A model generated the notes under the pieces. It ran no database searches, was not told where the DNA came from, and saw only the letters and a list, made by a program, of their open reading frames with translations. DNA of 49,269 nucleotides from Acidobacteriota bacterium (lineage in GTDB: Bacteria > Acidobacteriota > Polarisedimenticolia > J045), in contig JAGOJY010000032.1 of the NCBI GenBank assembly GCA_017994815.1, positions 1 to 49,269 of the forward strand, written 5' to 3'. Made by a program: the position numbers and the translations under genes. The first letter of the stretch is position 1. The number at the start of each line of letters is the position of its first letter. This document shows positions 1-11,023 of the stretch, piece after piece.

Positions 1-605
1 TCAAGATCGGCGCCGATCCGGCCGACGACCCGCGGCGCGTGGCCTTGGCCCGCGAGACGATCGGCCCCGACGTCGAGCTGTTCGTCGACGCGAACGGCGC
101 GCTGCGACCCCCCGCGGCGCTGGCGCTCGCTGCGCGCTTCGCCGAGCAGGGCGTCGCCTGGTTCGAGGAGCCGGTGACTTCCGACGACCTCGCCGGCCTG
201 CGGCTGGTGCGCGGGCGCGTGCCGGCCGGGATGCAGATCGCCGCCGGCGAGTACGGCTACACACCCTTCGACTTCCGCCGCCTGCTCGACGCCGGCGCCG
301 TGGACGTGCTGCAGGCCGACCTCACGCGCTGCGGCGGGATCAGCGGGTTCCTGCGCGTGGCGGCGCTGTGCGCCGCGCACGCCTGCCCGCTCTCGGCGCA
401 CTGCGCGCCGGCGCTGCACGTCCACCCGTGCGCCGCACTGCCCGAGGTGGTGCACCTGGAGTACTTCCACGATCACGTGCGAATCGAGCGGATGCTGTTC
501 GACGGCGTGTTCGGGCCGGCCGGCGGCGTCCTGCGGCCGGACCGCTCGCGCCCCGGCCACGGCCTGGAGTTCCGCCGCGCCGACGCCGCCCGCTTCGCCA
601 TCTGA
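1..605 (+). CDS. Enolase-superfamily (mandelate racemase/sugar acid dehydratase type) enzyme, C-terminal part
   Basis: The reading frame is open from base 3 and runs off the left edge, so only the catalytic barrel end (about 200 residues) is present. Visible motifs follow the mandelate racemase/muconate lactonizing pattern: VDANG near base 84 and FEEPV near 162 supply acidic metal ligands, GEYGY near 247 supplies the third, and QADLTRCGGISG precedes SAHCAP near 393, where the His is the expected general base. Members use a Mg-stabilised enolate to dehydrate or epimerise sugar acids or similar carboxylates. The stop TGA is 17 bases before the next ATG, so the two genes are probably co-transcribed, and the neighbour oxidises 2-hydroxyacids. 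The exact substrate cannot be told from this fragment. Confidence 0.85.
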   Translation, partial: KIGADPADDPRRVALARETIGPDVELFVDANGALRPPAALALAARFAEQGVAWFEEPVTSDDLAGLRLVRGRVPAGMQIAAGEYGYTPFDFRRLLDAGAVDVLQADLTRCGGISGFLRVAALCAAHACPLSAHCAPALHVHPCAALPEVVHLEYFHDHVRIERMLFDGVFGPAGGVLRPDRSRPGHGLEFRRADAARFAI

Positions 606-622
606 ACCCGGAAGGAGTGCCC

Positions 623-3550
623 ATGTCCGCCGCGCCACGACCCCGCCCGTTCCCCCTTCCCGCCGCCGACCCGCGGCGCGTCGCCGCGCCGCGCACGTTC
701 GACCCGCGCACCGCGCGCGAGCTGGCGCGTGCGCTGGAACGCGCCGTGGACGGCGAGGTGCGCTTCGACGACGGCTCGCGCGCGCTGTACGCGACCGACG
801 CGTCGAACTACCGGCTCGTGCCGATCGGCGTCGTCGTCCCGGCCACGATCGACGACGTGGTCGCGACCGTGGCGCTGGCGAACCAGTTCGACGCGCCGGT
901 CCTGGCCCGCGGCGGCGGGACCAGCCTCTGCGGGCAGTGCTGCAACGTCGCGGTCGTGATCGATTTCTCGAAGCACCTGCGCAAGATTTTGGAGATCGAC
1001 ACGGCGGCGCGCACCGCGCGGGTGCAGCCGGGCGTGCGGCTGGACGAGCTGCGCGCGGCCGCCGAGGAGCACGGGCTCACGTTCGGGCCGGACCCGGCGA
1101 CGCACAAGTACTGCACGCTGGGCGGCATGATCGGCAACAACTCGTGCGGCGTGCACTCGGTGATGGCGGGACGGACGGCAGACAACGTCGAGTCGTTGGA
1201 GGTGCTGACCTACGACGGCCTGCGGCTGACGGCCGGCCGCACCGACGACGCCGCGCTGGAAGAGCTGTGCCGCGACCCCGGCCCCCGCGGCGGGCTGCAC
1301 CGCTCGCTGCGCGCGCTGCGCGACCGCGTCGGCCCGCTGGTGCGCTCGCGTTACCCGCAAATCCCGCGCCGCGTGTCGGGCTACAACCTCGACGAGCTGC
1401 TCCCCGAGAACGGCTTCCACCTCGCGCGCGCGCTGGTCGGGAGCGAGGGGACGTGCGTGACCGTGCTCGAGGCGACGCTGCGGCTCGTGCCGAGCCCGCG
1501 CACCCGCTCGCTGCTGGTGCTCGGTTATCACGACGTCTACGCGGCCGCCGACGACATCGAGGAAATCCTCGAGGCGCAGCCGATCGGCTGCGAGGGGATC
1601 GACGACGTGCTCGTCGGCTACATGAAGAAGATCGGGCTGCACGTCGCCGAACTGCGCATGCTGCCCGCCGGCAACGGCTGGCTGCTCGTCGAGTTCGGCG
1701 GGGACGACAAGCGCGAGTCGGACGATCGCGCGCGGGCGCTGATGGACCGGCTGCGCCGCCGCGGTCACGCGCCGGCGATGAAGCTCTACGACGATCCGCT
1801 CGCGGAGGCGCACATCTGGGAGGTGCGCGAGTCGGGGCTGGGGGCGACGGCCCACGTTCCCGGGGAACCGGTCACGTGGGAGGGATGGGAGGACTCCGCC
1901 GTGCCGCCGGAGCGGCTCGCCGAGTACCTGCGGGCCCTGCGCGGGCTGTTCCACAAGTTCAACTACCAGGGCGCGCTGTACGGCCACTTCGGCCAGGGCT
2001 GCGTGCACACCCGGATCAATTTCGACCTGGTGACGCAGGAGGGAATCCGCACCTTCGAGAACTTTCTCGGCGAGGCCGCCGACCTCGTGGTCTCGCTCGG
2101 CGGGTCGATCTCGGGCGAGCACGGCGATGGGCAGTCCAAGGCCGCGCTCCTGCCGCGCATGTTCGGCAGCGAGCTGGTCGACGCGTTTCGCGAGTTCAAG
2201 CACACCTGGGACCCGCGCGGGCGGATGAACCCGGGCCGGATCGTCGATGCCGACGCGCCTTCGACCAACCTCCGGCTCGGCGTGACCTACCGGCCGTCCG
2301 CCCCGCGCACGTACTACGAGTACCCGGCCGACGCCGGGAACTTCCCCCGCGCGATGCTGCGCTGCGTCGGGGTGGGCAAGTGCCGGCAGCGCGACGGCTT
2401 CATGTGCCCGAGCTACCACGCCACCTTGGAGGAGAAGCACAGCACGCGCGGCCGCGCGCGCCTGTTGTGGGAGATGCTGAACGGCAACGTGCTCGAGCGC
2501 CGCTGGCGCAGCGCCGAGGTCCTCGACGCGCTCGACCTGTGCCTGTCGTGCAAGGGGTGCAAGGCGGAGTGCCCGGTCAAGGTCGACATGGCGCTGTACA
2601 AGTCGGAGTTCCTCGCGCAGCACTACCATCACCGGCTGCGGCCGCGCCGGCACTACGCGTTCGGCCTGGTCGGGGCCTGGGCCCGGCTGGGCCAGCTCGC
2701 CCCCGGCCTGGCCAACGTCGTGCTCGGCGCGCCGCTCGTCGGCGGGCTCGCGCACCGGCTCGCCGGCGTCGCGCCGCAACGCGAGCTGCCGCGGCTCGGC
2801 AGGCCGTTCTCGGCCTCGTTCCGCTCCCGCGGCGCGCGCGACCGCGGCGGGCCGGCGGTGATCGTGTGGCCCGACGCGTTCACCGACACGTTTTACCCGG
2901 AGGTGGGACGCGCCGCGATCGAAGTCCTCGAGCGGCTCGGCTTCGAGGTCCGGCTGCCACGGCACCGCCCGCCGGCGATCCGCCCGATGGTGGAGTACGG
3001 CTTCCTCGGGCTCGCGCGCGCGGCGCTGCGCCGGGTGCTGCGCGACCTGCGCTCCGAGCTGTCGGCCGGGCTGCCGATCATCGGCCTCGAGCCGAGCGTG
3101 GTGGCGCTGTACCGCGACGAGCTGCTGCAGTTCTTCCCGCACGACCTCGACGCCCAGCGGCTCGCCCGCCGCTTTGGCACGTTCGGCGAGTTCCTCGTGG
3201 ACCACGACGTGCCGCTGCCGGCGATCCGTCGCCGCGCGCTCCTGCACGTGCACTGCCACGAGAAGGCGGTGATGCACGGCCGCGGCACGCGCGAGGCGCT
3301 GCGCCGGATGCAGCTGGACGTCCGCGAGCCCGAGCCGGGGTGCTGCGGCATGGCCGGCGCGTTCGGGTTCGAGTCCGGCCACTACGAGGTCTCGATGAAG
3401 GTCGGCGAGGCGCGCCTTTTGCCCGCGGTGCGAGCGGCCGACCCCGACGAACTGCTGATCGGCGACGGCTTCTCCTGCCGCACGCAGGTGCTGCAGGCGA
3501 CCGGGCGCCGACCGCAGCACCTCGCCGAGGTCCTGCGCGACGCCTTATGA
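623..3550 (+). CDS. FAD-linked oxidase fused to Fe-S oxidoreductase (D-2-hydroxyacid dehydrogenase, YdiJ-like)
   Basis: This 975-residue protein joins a glycolate oxidase/D-lactate dehydrogenase-like flavoprotein to a GlpC-like iron-sulfur module. The FAD-binding PCMH domain includes RGGGTSLCGQC near residue 95, and the oxidase C-terminal domain includes SGEHGDGQSKAALLP near 499. Two 4Fe-4S motifs follow: CVGVGKCRQRDGFMCPS near 583 and CLSCKGCKAECPVK near 639. The end carries a CCG-type domain with HCHEKAV near 877 and EPGCCGMAGAFGFE near 903. Length and order match E. coli YdiJ, which is reported as a D-2-hydroxyglutarate dehydrogenase. The ATG at 623 follows a GAAGGAG ribosome site; longer in-frame starts would overlap the upstream gene. 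It likely oxidises a 2-hydroxyacid and passes electrons to quinone; the substrate is inferred only. Confidence 0.92.
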   Translation: MSAAPRPRPFPLPAADPRRVAAPRTFDPRTARELARALERAVDGEVRFDDGSRALYATDASNYRLVPIGVVVPATIDDVVATVALANQFDAPVLARGGGTSLCGQCCNVAVVIDFSKHLRKILEIDTAARTARVQPGVRLDELRAAAEEHGLTFGPDPATHKYCTLGGMIGNNSCGVHSVMAGRTADNVESLEVLTYDGLRLTAGRTDDAALEELCRDPGPRGGLHRSLRALRDRVGPLVRSRYPQIPRRVSGYNLDELLPENGFHLARALVGSEGTCVTVLEATLRLVPSPRTRSLLVLGYHDVYAAADDIEEILEAQPIGCEGIDDVLVGYMKKIGLHVAELRMLPAGNGWLLVEFGGDDKRESDDRARALMDRLRRRGHAPAMKLYDDPLAEAHIWEVRESGLGATAHVPGEPVTWEGWEDSAVPPERLAEYLRALRGLFHKFNYQGALYGHFGQGCVHTRINFDLVTQEGIRTFENFLGEAADLVVSLGGSISGEHGDGQSKAALLPRMFGSELVDAFREFKHTWDPRGRMNPGRIVDADAPSTNLRLGVTYRPSAPRTYYEYPADAGNFPRAMLRCVGVGKCRQRDGFMCPSYHATLEEKHSTRGRARLLWEMLNGNVLERRWRSAEVLDALDLCLSCKGCKAECPVKVDMALYKSEFLAQHYHHRLRPRRHYAFGLVGAWARLGQLAPGLANVVLGAPLVGGLAHRLAGVAPQRELPRLGRPFSASFRSRGARDRGGPAVIVWPDAFTDTFYPEVGRAAIEVLERLGFEVRLPRHRPPAIRPMVEYGFLGLARAALRRVLRDLRSELSAGLPIIGLEPSVVALYRDELLQFFPHDLDAQRLARRFGTFGEFLVDHDVPLPAIRRRALLHVHCHEKAVMHGRGTREALRRMQLDVREPEPGCCGMAGAFGFESGHYEVSMKVGEARLLPAVRAADPDELLIGDGFSCRTQVLQATGRRPQHLAEVLRDAL

Positions 3551-3695
3551 GGCGTCCGGCTCGCAGGAGCCGCCGCAGGCGGCTCTGGCTGCGCCCTGGC
3601 GGGACGAACCGCTTCCCCGCAGCCGCAAGCGACGATCACCCTTCCGGTTGGCCGCCTACCTCCCTCTTCAGTCACCGAAGTGGCCTCTGGAGCCT
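3551..3695. other. Convergent intergenic gap with a hairpin repeat
   Basis: These 145 bases lie between two converging genes. The left part holds a copy of the dispersed GC-rich hairpin (3567-3585), which may serve as a bidirectional terminator. I see no coding potential and no T-tract in the remainder. Confidence 0.6.
3567..3585. repeat. Dispersed GC-rich hairpin repeat, copy after the FAD/Fe-S gene
   Basis: GAGCCGCC-GCA-GGCGGCTC forms a perfect 8-bp stem with a 3-base loop, 17 bases after the stop codon at 3550. It is the reverse-orientation form of the repeat seen near pstB and after the asparaginase gene. It may end transcription between the two converging genes. Confidence 0.55.
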
Positions 3696-5498
3696 CTACG
3701 TTGGTGCGGCGCGGCGGCGGGCGGGCGCGTTGACGCCGGCGGTGAGGCGCAGGGCCGTGTTCACCAGGCTGACGTGGGAAAACGCCTGCGGGAAGTTGCC
3801 GCGCATCCGCCGCGCGGCGGGGTCGTACTCCTCGGCCAGGAGGCCGACGTCGTTGCGCAGCGAGAGCAGGCGCTCGAACAGCGCGGTCGCCTCCTCGCGG
3901 CGGCCGAGCAGGTCGAGGCAGTCGGCGAGCCAGAACGTGCACATCAGGAACACGCCCTCGCCGTGGGGCAGGCCGTCGACCCGGGGGTCGGGGAGGTAGC
4001 GCCGGACGAACCCGTCGTCCACCAGCTCCTGCGCGATCGCCGCGATCGTCGCGCTCATCACGGGATCGTCCGGGGGGATGAAGCCGACCAGCGGCAGCAT
4101 CAAGAGGTTCGCGTCCAGCCGGTCGAGGTCGTAGGCCTGCTTGAACCGGCCGCGCTCGTGGTTGACGCCGTTGCGCATCACGTCCGCGCGGATCTCGTCG
4201 CGCAGCGCGCGCCAGCGCTCGACCGGCCCCGGCTCGCCGTAGCGTTCCACGTGCCGCACCGCGCGGTCGAAGGCGGTCCAGGCCAGAACCTTGGAGTGCG
4301 TGAAGTGCCGGCGCGGGCCGCGAACTTCCCAGATCCCCTCGTCGGGCTCGCGCCAGCCGCTCTCGAGAAAGTCGAGCACCGCGCGCGCGACGTTCCACGC
4401 CTGCGCCTCGGGCGCCACCCCGTGCAGCGCCGCCTGGTGCAGCGCATCGATGACTTCGCCGTAAACGTCGAGCTGGAACTGGCTGTGGGCGGCGTTGCCG
4501 ATCCGCACCGGCGCGGAGCCGGCGTACCCCGGCAGCCAGGGCAGCGTGAGTTCGGGCAGCCGCCGCTCGCCGGACGGCCCGTAGAGGATCTGGAATTTCG
4601 AGGGCTCGCCGGCGACCGCCCGGACGAGCCAGTCGCGCCACGCGCCAGCCTCCTGCACGTAGCCGGCCGACATCAGCGCGTCCAGCGTGAACGTCGCGTC
4701 GCGCAGCCAGCAGTAGCGGTAGTCCCAGTTGCGCACGCCACCCAGCTCCTCGGGGAGCGATGTCGTGGGCGCGGCGATGATGCCGCCCGTCGGCGCGAAC
4801 GTCAGCGCCTTCAGCACGACCAGCGAGCGCTCGACCGCCTCGCGCCACGGGCCGCGGTAGGTGCTGCGGCCCGACCAGCGCGCCCACCAGCGCGTGGTCT
4901 CCTCGGCCGCGCGACCCGCGTCGAGCGGCGGGGGCGGCGCTTGGTGCGACGGGTGCCACATCAGGACGAACGGGACCTCCTGCCCCGGCGCGACCTCGAA
5001 CTCGGCGCAGGTGCGCAGGTCCTGTCCCCGCAGCGCCACGGGCGCGTCGAGCGTCACCGCGTCCGGTCCGGCGACGGCGTGCAGCCGGCCATCGGCGCGG
5101 TGGACCCACGGCACGATCGACCCGTAGTCGAAGCGGATGATCAGCTCCATCCGCATCGGAACGCGGCCGGAGAGCCCGCGAACGATCCGCACGATATCGG
5201 GCGGGCCGGAGCGGGGCGGCATGAAGTCCACGATCCGCACCGAACCGGAAGCGGTCTCGAAATCGCTCTCCAGCACGAGCGAACCGTCGCGGTAGCGGCG
5301 CGTCGCGCGCGCCCTCTCGACCGGCGCGATCAGCCAGCGGCCGTGGTCCGGGGTCCCGAGCAGCGACGCGAACAGCGCGCCGGAGTCGAAGCGCGGCATG
5401 CAGAGCCAGTCGATCGATCCGCCGCGCGAGACGAGCGCGGCGGTGTGCGTGTCGCCGAGGAGCGCGTAATCCTCGATCGGAACGAAGGGCGCAGGCAT
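3696..5498 (-). CDS. Glycoside hydrolase family 15 protein (glucoamylase/trehalase-like)
   Basis: The 600-residue protein has the two-part GH15 layout of an N-terminal beta-sandwich followed by an (alpha/alpha)6 barrel. It starts with the family signature IEDYALLGDTHTAALV and GSIDWLCMPRFDS. The barrel carries RNWDYRYCWLRDATFTLDAL near residue 254 (substrate pocket), DEGIWEVRGPRRHFTHSK near 386 (general acid Glu) and EEYDPAARRMRGNFPQAFSH near 556 (general base Glu). No signal peptide is visible, so it is probably cytoplasmic and acts on alpha-glucosides such as trehalose or maltodextrins. The ATG at 5498 sits directly before the conserved N-terminus; an in-frame ATG 87 bases upstream adds a non-conserved tail. 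It is divergent from the respiratory operon. Trehalase and glucoamylase activity cannot be separated by eye. Confidence 0.9.
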   Translation of the reverse strand: MPAPFVPIEDYALLGDTHTAALVSRGGSIDWLCMPRFDSGALFASLLGTPDHGRWLIAPVERARATRRYRDGSLVLESDFETASGSVRIVDFMPPRSGPPDIVRIVRGLSGRVPMRMELIIRFDYGSIVPWVHRADGRLHAVAGPDAVTLDAPVALRGQDLRTCAEFEVAPGQEVPFVLMWHPSHQAPPPPLDAGRAAEETTRWWARWSGRSTYRGPWREAVERSLVVLKALTFAPTGGIIAAPTTSLPEELGGVRNWDYRYCWLRDATFTLDALMSAGYVQEAGAWRDWLVRAVAGEPSKFQILYGPSGERRLPELTLPWLPGYAGSAPVRIGNAAHSQFQLDVYGEVIDALHQAALHGVAPEAQAWNVARAVLDFLESGWREPDEGIWEVRGPRRHFTHSKVLAWTAFDRAVRHVERYGEPGPVERWRALRDEIRADVMRNGVNHERGRFKQAYDLDRLDANLLMLPLVGFIPPDDPVMSATIAAIAQELVDDGFVRRYLPDPRVDGLPHGEGVFLMCTFWLADCLDLLGRREEATALFERLLSLRNDVGLLAEEYDPAARRMRGNFPQAFSHVSLVNTALRLTAGVNAPARRRAAPT

Positions 5499-5563
5499 GA
5501 TCGGTCCAAGGGGTGGGAGCCGGGCCCGCTCCACCCCCTCATCCTGCACGATTGCGGGGCGGG

Positions 5564-5572
5564 TGCTAGGAT
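5564..5572 (+). promoter_or_regulatory. Candidate extended -10 promoter for the act-cox operon
   Basis: TGCTAGGAT in the 140-base divergent gap reads as an extended -10 element (TGn before TAGGAT) on the plus strand, about 66 bases before the actA ATG. No good -35 hexamer is present at the usual distance, which suits an extended -10 promoter. This rests on sequence resemblance only. Confidence 0.4.
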
Positions 5573-5638
5573 TCGGCGGTCGCACCGTCCCGGCCTGCTC
5601 GAGACCCCGGCGGCTTTGTCGGACGCCATTCCAAACCG

Positions 5639-6289
5639 ATGCCCCAGGTGTTCCGGCGGCGTGCGGACCTCGTCGTCCGGGGCCTCTTGGTCGGGGTCCC
5701 GCTCGCGGGCGCGCTCCTTGTCGGTGGCCTCGCGGCCGCCGGGCGATCCTCTTATGTCACCGAGGTCGGTGAGCCCCGCCCCCAGCCGGTACCGTTCAGC
5801 CACCAGCACCACGTCGCCGGGCTCGGGATCGACTGCCGCTATTGCCACACCTCGGTCGAGACGTCCGCGTTCGCCGGAATGCCGCCCAGCTCGACCTGCA
5901 TGAGCTGCCATTCCCAGGTCTGGGCGGACAGTCCGCTGCTCGAACCGGTGCGCGAGAGCCTGCGCAGCGGGAACCCTTTGCACTGGACGCGGGTCAACGA
6001 CCTGCCCGACTTCGTCTACTTCGATCACTCGATCCACGTCAGCAAGGGCATCGGCTGCGCCACCTGCCACGGGCGGGTGGACCGGATGCCGCTGATGTGG
6101 CGCGGCGAGACGCTGTTCATGAAGTGGTGCCTGGAATGCCACCGCGAGCCGGAACGGTACGTCCGGCCACGTTCCGAGGTCTTCAACATGGAATGGCAGG
6201 CCCCGCCGGACCAGCTCGCCGCCGGCCGCAAGCTCGCCCGCGAGTACGGGATCAAGTCCCGGACGGACTGCATCACATGTCACCGCTGA
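5639..6289 (+). CDS. actA: Alternative Complex III pentaheme cytochrome c subunit ActA
   Basis: This 216-residue protein has one N-terminal membrane anchor (about residues 12-33) and a periplasmic region with exactly five CxxCH heme sites: CRYCH near 65, CMSCH near 87, CATCH near 140, CLECH near 163 and CITCH near 210. Five hemes and this size match ActA of Alternative Complex III, the pentaheme subunit that passes electrons out of the quinol-oxidising complex. It opens an uninterrupted plus-strand operon of ACIII and oxidase genes. No strong Shine-Dalgarno sequence precedes the ATG at 5639. The last 13 bases overlap actB. Confidence 0.93.
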   Translation: MPQVFRRRADLVVRGLLVGVPLAGALLVGGLAAAGRSSYVTEVGEPRPQPVPFSHQHHVAGLGIDCRYCHTSVETSAFAGMPPSSTCMSCHSQVWADSPLLEPVRESLRSGNPLHWTRVNDLPDFVYFDHSIHVSKGIGCATCHGRVDRMPLMWRGETLFMKWCLECHREPERYVRPRSEVFNMEWQAPPDQLAAGRKLAREYGIKSRTDCITCHR

Positions 6290-9111
6290 CGGACGGCGGC
6301 CCCGGCCCTTTGGAGACCGACCGCCGCGAGTTCCTGCAACTCTTGTCGGCCTCGCTGGCGCTGGCGGGACTGGCGGGGTGCGCGCGCCAGCCGGCGGAGG
6401 AGATCGTCCCGTACGTGGACCAGCCGCCGGCGCTGACGCCGGGCGAGTCGTTGGTCTACGCGAGCGCGATGGTCGTCGGCGGGTACGCGCGCGGCGTCCT
6501 GGTCGCGAGCCGCGAGGGGCGCCCGATCAAGGTGGATGGCAACCCGCTGCACCCGGACACGCTCGGCGCGAGCGACGCGCCGATGCAGGCGTCGATCCTC
6601 GACCTGTACGATCCGGCGCGCTCACGCAGCGTTCTGCAGGGCGGGATGCCGACGACGTGGCGGCGCCTCGGGCAGGCGCTGCGCGCGCGGGCGCAGGAGC
6701 AGCGCGCGCGCGGCGGGACGGGGCTGCGAATCCTGAGCGGCCCGCTCACCTCGCCGTCGCTGCTGGCCCAGCTCGCCGAGCTGCAGGCGGCCTTCCCGGG
6801 AAGCCGCTGGCACCGCCACGATCCGCTCGACGCCGGCAACGCGTACCGCGGGGCCGAGCTGGCGTTCGGGCGCCCGCTGGCGGCGCACGCGCACCTGGAC
6901 GTCGCCGACGTCGTGGTCGCGCTCGACGCCGACCTGTTCGGCTGGGGCCCGACGGCACTGCGGCTCGCGCGCGAGTTCGCGCGGCGCCGCGCGGCGGGCA
7001 GCGGTTTCGAGCGCCCGGGTCGGCTGCACGCCGCGGAGAGCGCGCCCTCGATCACCGGCACGATGGCCGATCACCGGCTCGCGTTGCGGGCGCGCCGCGT
7101 CCCGGCGCTCGCGCGGGCGCTGGCGGCGGCGGTCGGCGTCGCCGGCGCGCCCGCGGCCCCGGAGTTGTCCGCGGAAGAGCGGGCTTTCGTCGAGCGCGCC
7201 GCGCGCGACCTCGCGCGCGCGGGCGGCGCGGGACTCGTCGTCGCGGGCGAGCCGGCCGCTCCGGAAGTGCACCACGTCGCGCACGCGATCAACGCCGCGC
7301 TGGGCAGCGCCGGCCGCAGCGTCACCTACACGCTCCCGGTCGGGGCGCCGGGCGACGACGCCGGCAGCCTGGAGGAACTCGCGCGCGACATGGAGGCCGG
7401 GCAGGTCGAGATGCTGATCGTCCTGCAGGCCAACCCGGCCTACACCGCGCCGGCGCGACTCGGCTTCGCCGAGCGGATGGCGCGCGTCCCGCACTCCGTC
7501 CACCTCGGCACGCACGTGGACGAGACGGCGGCGGTCTGCGAGTGGCACGTGCCCGCGGCGCACTACCTCGAGTCGTGGTCCGACGCCCGCGCCAGCGACG
7601 GCACGGCGTCGATCGTCCAGCCGCTGATCGTGCCGATGTACGGCGGCCGCACGGCGCACGAACTCGTCGCGGCGTGGCTCGGCGAAACCGGCCGCTCGCC
7701 GCGCGGCCTCGTGCAGGAGCGCTGGGCCGCACGGTTCCACGGGATCGACTTCGAGCGCGAGTGGCGCCTTTGGCTGCACGACGGCGTCGTCCCGGGCACG
7801 GCCGAGCCGGTCCTCGACCCCGGCCCGCCCGCGCCGCTCGGGGAAGCGCCGGACTCGGCGCAAGCCGCCGCTGACAAGCTGGAGGTCTGTTTTCGTCCCG
7901 ACCCCGCGCTGCGGGACGGTGAGTTCGCGACGAACGCGTGGCTCCTGGAGCTTCCGCGCCCGCTGACGAAGCTCAGCTGGGGCAACGCCGCGCTGCTCTC
8001 GCCGGAAACCGCGGCCTCGCTCGGCGCGGCGTCCGGCGACCTGCTCGAACTCGAACTCGACGGCCGCTCGGTCCGCGCGCCGGCCCTCGTGCTGGCGGGC
8101 ACGCCCGACGGCGTGGCCGCGCTCACGCTCGGTCACGGCCGGCGCCGCGCCGGGCCGGTCGGGACGGGCGTCGGCTTCGACGCCTACGCGCTGCGGCCGC
8201 CGGACCGGCCGTGGGCGGCGGACGGGCTCACGGTGCGGCGGCTCGGCGAGACGGTCGCCCTCGCCTGCACGCAGGAGCACCACCGGATGGAGGGGCGTGC
8301 GCCGGTGCGCGCGGCCTCGCTCGCCGCCTTCCGCGAGAACCCGCGCTTCGCGCGCGCGGCGGCGGAGGTCCCGGCACCCGAGGAGTCCTTGTACCCGGAG
8401 TTCCCCTCGCCGGAGCAGGCCTGGGGCATGGCGATCGACCTCAACACCTGTACCGGGTGCAGCGCCTGCGTGGTGGCCTGCCAGGCCGAGAACAACATCC
8501 CCGTCGTCGGCCGCGAGCAGGTGCTCGCCGGGCGCGAGATGCACTGGTTGCGGATCGACCGCTACGACGAGGCCGGCCGCACCTACCACCAGCCGGTGCC
8601 GTGCATGCACTGCGAGAAGGCGCCGTGCGAGCTGGTCTGCCCGGTCGGCGCGACGCTGCACAGCGAGGACGGCCTGAACCAAATGGTCTACAACCGCTGC
8701 ATCGGCACGCGGTACTGCTCGAACAACTGCCCGTACAAGGTGCGGCGGTTCAACTTCCTGCAGTACGCCGACCTGTCCTCGCCGACCGCGCCGCTGCAGT
8801 GGAACCCCGAGGTCACGGTCCGCATGCGCGGGGTGATGGAGAAATGCACGTACTGCGTGCAGCGGATCGCGGCCGCGCGGATCCGCGCCGACCGCGAAGG
8901 ACGGCCGATCCGCGACGGCGAGGTGGTCACGGCGTGCCAGGCCGCCTGCCCGGCCGAGGCGATCGTCTTCGGCGACCTGCACGACCTGCGCGGTCGCGTG
9001 GCCGAGCTGAAGCGCTCGCCGCTCGAGTACCCGCTGCTCGGCGAACTCAACACCCGCCCGCGCACGACGTACCTGGCGAAGGTGTGGAACCCGGTCCCGG
9101 AGGGCGCCTGA
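6277..9111 (+). CDS. actB: Alternative Complex III Fe-S / molybdopterin-like subunit ActB
   Basis: The 944-residue protein is the fused ActB1-ActB2 form. The N-terminus carries a twin-arginine motif (DRREFLQLL near residue 16) followed by a hydrophobic stretch ending in LAGC, so export by Tat and lipid attachment are both likely. Residues 60-650 resemble a molybdopterin oxidoreductase chain that in ACIII lacks the cofactor. The C-terminal part from about 724 is a ferredoxin-like domain with CTGCSACVVACQ, CMHCEKAPCELVCP, CIGTRYCSNNCPYK and CTYCVQRI followed by CQAACPAEAI, fitting three 4Fe-4S and one 3Fe-4S cluster as in known ACIII structures. The ATG at 6277 lies inside the actA end, which implies translational coupling. 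Confidence 0.93.
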   Translation: MSPLTDGGPGPLETDRREFLQLLSASLALAGLAGCARQPAEEIVPYVDQPPALTPGESLVYASAMVVGGYARGVLVASREGRPIKVDGNPLHPDTLGASDAPMQASILDLYDPARSRSVLQGGMPTTWRRLGQALRARAQEQRARGGTGLRILSGPLTSPSLLAQLAELQAAFPGSRWHRHDPLDAGNAYRGAELAFGRPLAAHAHLDVADVVVALDADLFGWGPTALRLAREFARRRAAGSGFERPGRLHAAESAPSITGTMADHRLALRARRVPALARALAAAVGVAGAPAAPELSAEERAFVERAARDLARAGGAGLVVAGEPAAPEVHHVAHAINAALGSAGRSVTYTLPVGAPGDDAGSLEELARDMEAGQVEMLIVLQANPAYTAPARLGFAERMARVPHSVHLGTHVDETAAVCEWHVPAAHYLESWSDARASDGTASIVQPLIVPMYGGRTAHELVAAWLGETGRSPRGLVQERWAARFHGIDFEREWRLWLHDGVVPGTAEPVLDPGPPAPLGEAPDSAQAAADKLEVCFRPDPALRDGEFATNAWLLELPRPLTKLSWGNAALLSPETAASLGAASGDLLELELDGRSVRAPALVLAGTPDGVAALTLGHGRRRAGPVGTGVGFDAYALRPPDRPWAADGLTVRRLGETVALACTQEHHRMEGRAPVRAASLAAFRENPRFARAAAEVPAPEESLYPEFPSPEQAWGMAIDLNTCTGCSACVVACQAENNIPVVGREQVLAGREMHWLRIDRYDEAGRTYHQPVPCMHCEKAPCELVCPVGATLHSEDGLNQMVYNRCIGTRYCSNNCPYKVRRFNFLQYADLSSPTAPLQWNPEVTVRMRGVMEKCTYCVQRIAAARIRADREGRPIRDGEVVTACQAACPAEAIVFGDLHDLRGRVAELKRSPLEYPLLGELNTRPRTTYLAKVWNPVPEGA

Positions 9112-9113
9112 CC

Positions 9114-10483
<1,370 letters not shown>

Positions 10484-10487
<4 letters not shown>

Positions 10488-11023
10488 GCGGGCTGCTCGC
10501 GCGCTTCGAGGGTCCCGAGTCGCTTTTGGCCGCGGCGCGCCGCGCGCGCGGCGACGGCTACCGCCGGCTCGACGCGTTCACGCCGTTCCCGGTCGAGGGC
10601 TTGGGCGAGACGCTCGGCGCCCGCCGCTTCCCGGTCCCGCTGATCGTGCTGCTCGGCGGCATCGCCGGCGGGCTCGGCGGGTTCCTGATGCAGTGGTTCG
10701 CCTCGGCCGTGCACTGGCACCTGAACGTCGGCGGGCGGCCGCTCAACAGCTGGCCCGCGTTCATCCCGATCACGTTCGAGATGACCGTGCTGTTCGCCGG
10801 GCTGGCGGGGCTGGCCGGGATGCTGGCGCTGAACCGGCTGCCGCGCTACCACCACCCGCTGTTCGACGCGCCCGGCTTCGAGCGCGCGAGCCGCGACGCG
10901 TTCCTGCTGTGGGTCGGGGCCGACGACCCGCGGTTCGAGCGCGAGCGCACCGCGCGCTGGCTGCGCGAGGCCGGGGCGGCGGAGATCGTCGAGGTCCCCG
11001 CGCCGCTTGAGGCCGCGCCGTGA
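10484..11023 (+). CDS. actD: Alternative Complex III membrane subunit ActD (DUF3341)
   Basis: The 179-residue protein has a short cytoplasmic N-terminal region containing YRRLDAFTPFPVEGL, then two transmembrane segments (about residues 45-68 and 90-112), and a C-terminal region with RYHHPLFDAPGFERASRDAF. This is the DUF3341/ActD pattern; in ACIII structures ActD packs beside ActC. The C-terminal stretch FLLWVGADDPRFERERTARWL is a ferredoxin-like domain typical of the family. The GTG start at 10484 overlaps the actC stop by 4 bases and the gene end overlaps actE in the same way, so expression is coupled across the complex. Confidence 0.9.

Noticed and set aside
473..3520. Very long minus-strand open frame opposite the FAD/Fe-S gene
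   Set aside because: It is antisense to a clearly conserved gene, has a His/Arg/Ala-rich composition and no recognisable motif. Long shadow frames are expected in very GC-rich DNA; similar shadows at 937-3999 (+), 6622-8982 (-) and 16485-18716 (+) were dropped for the same reason.
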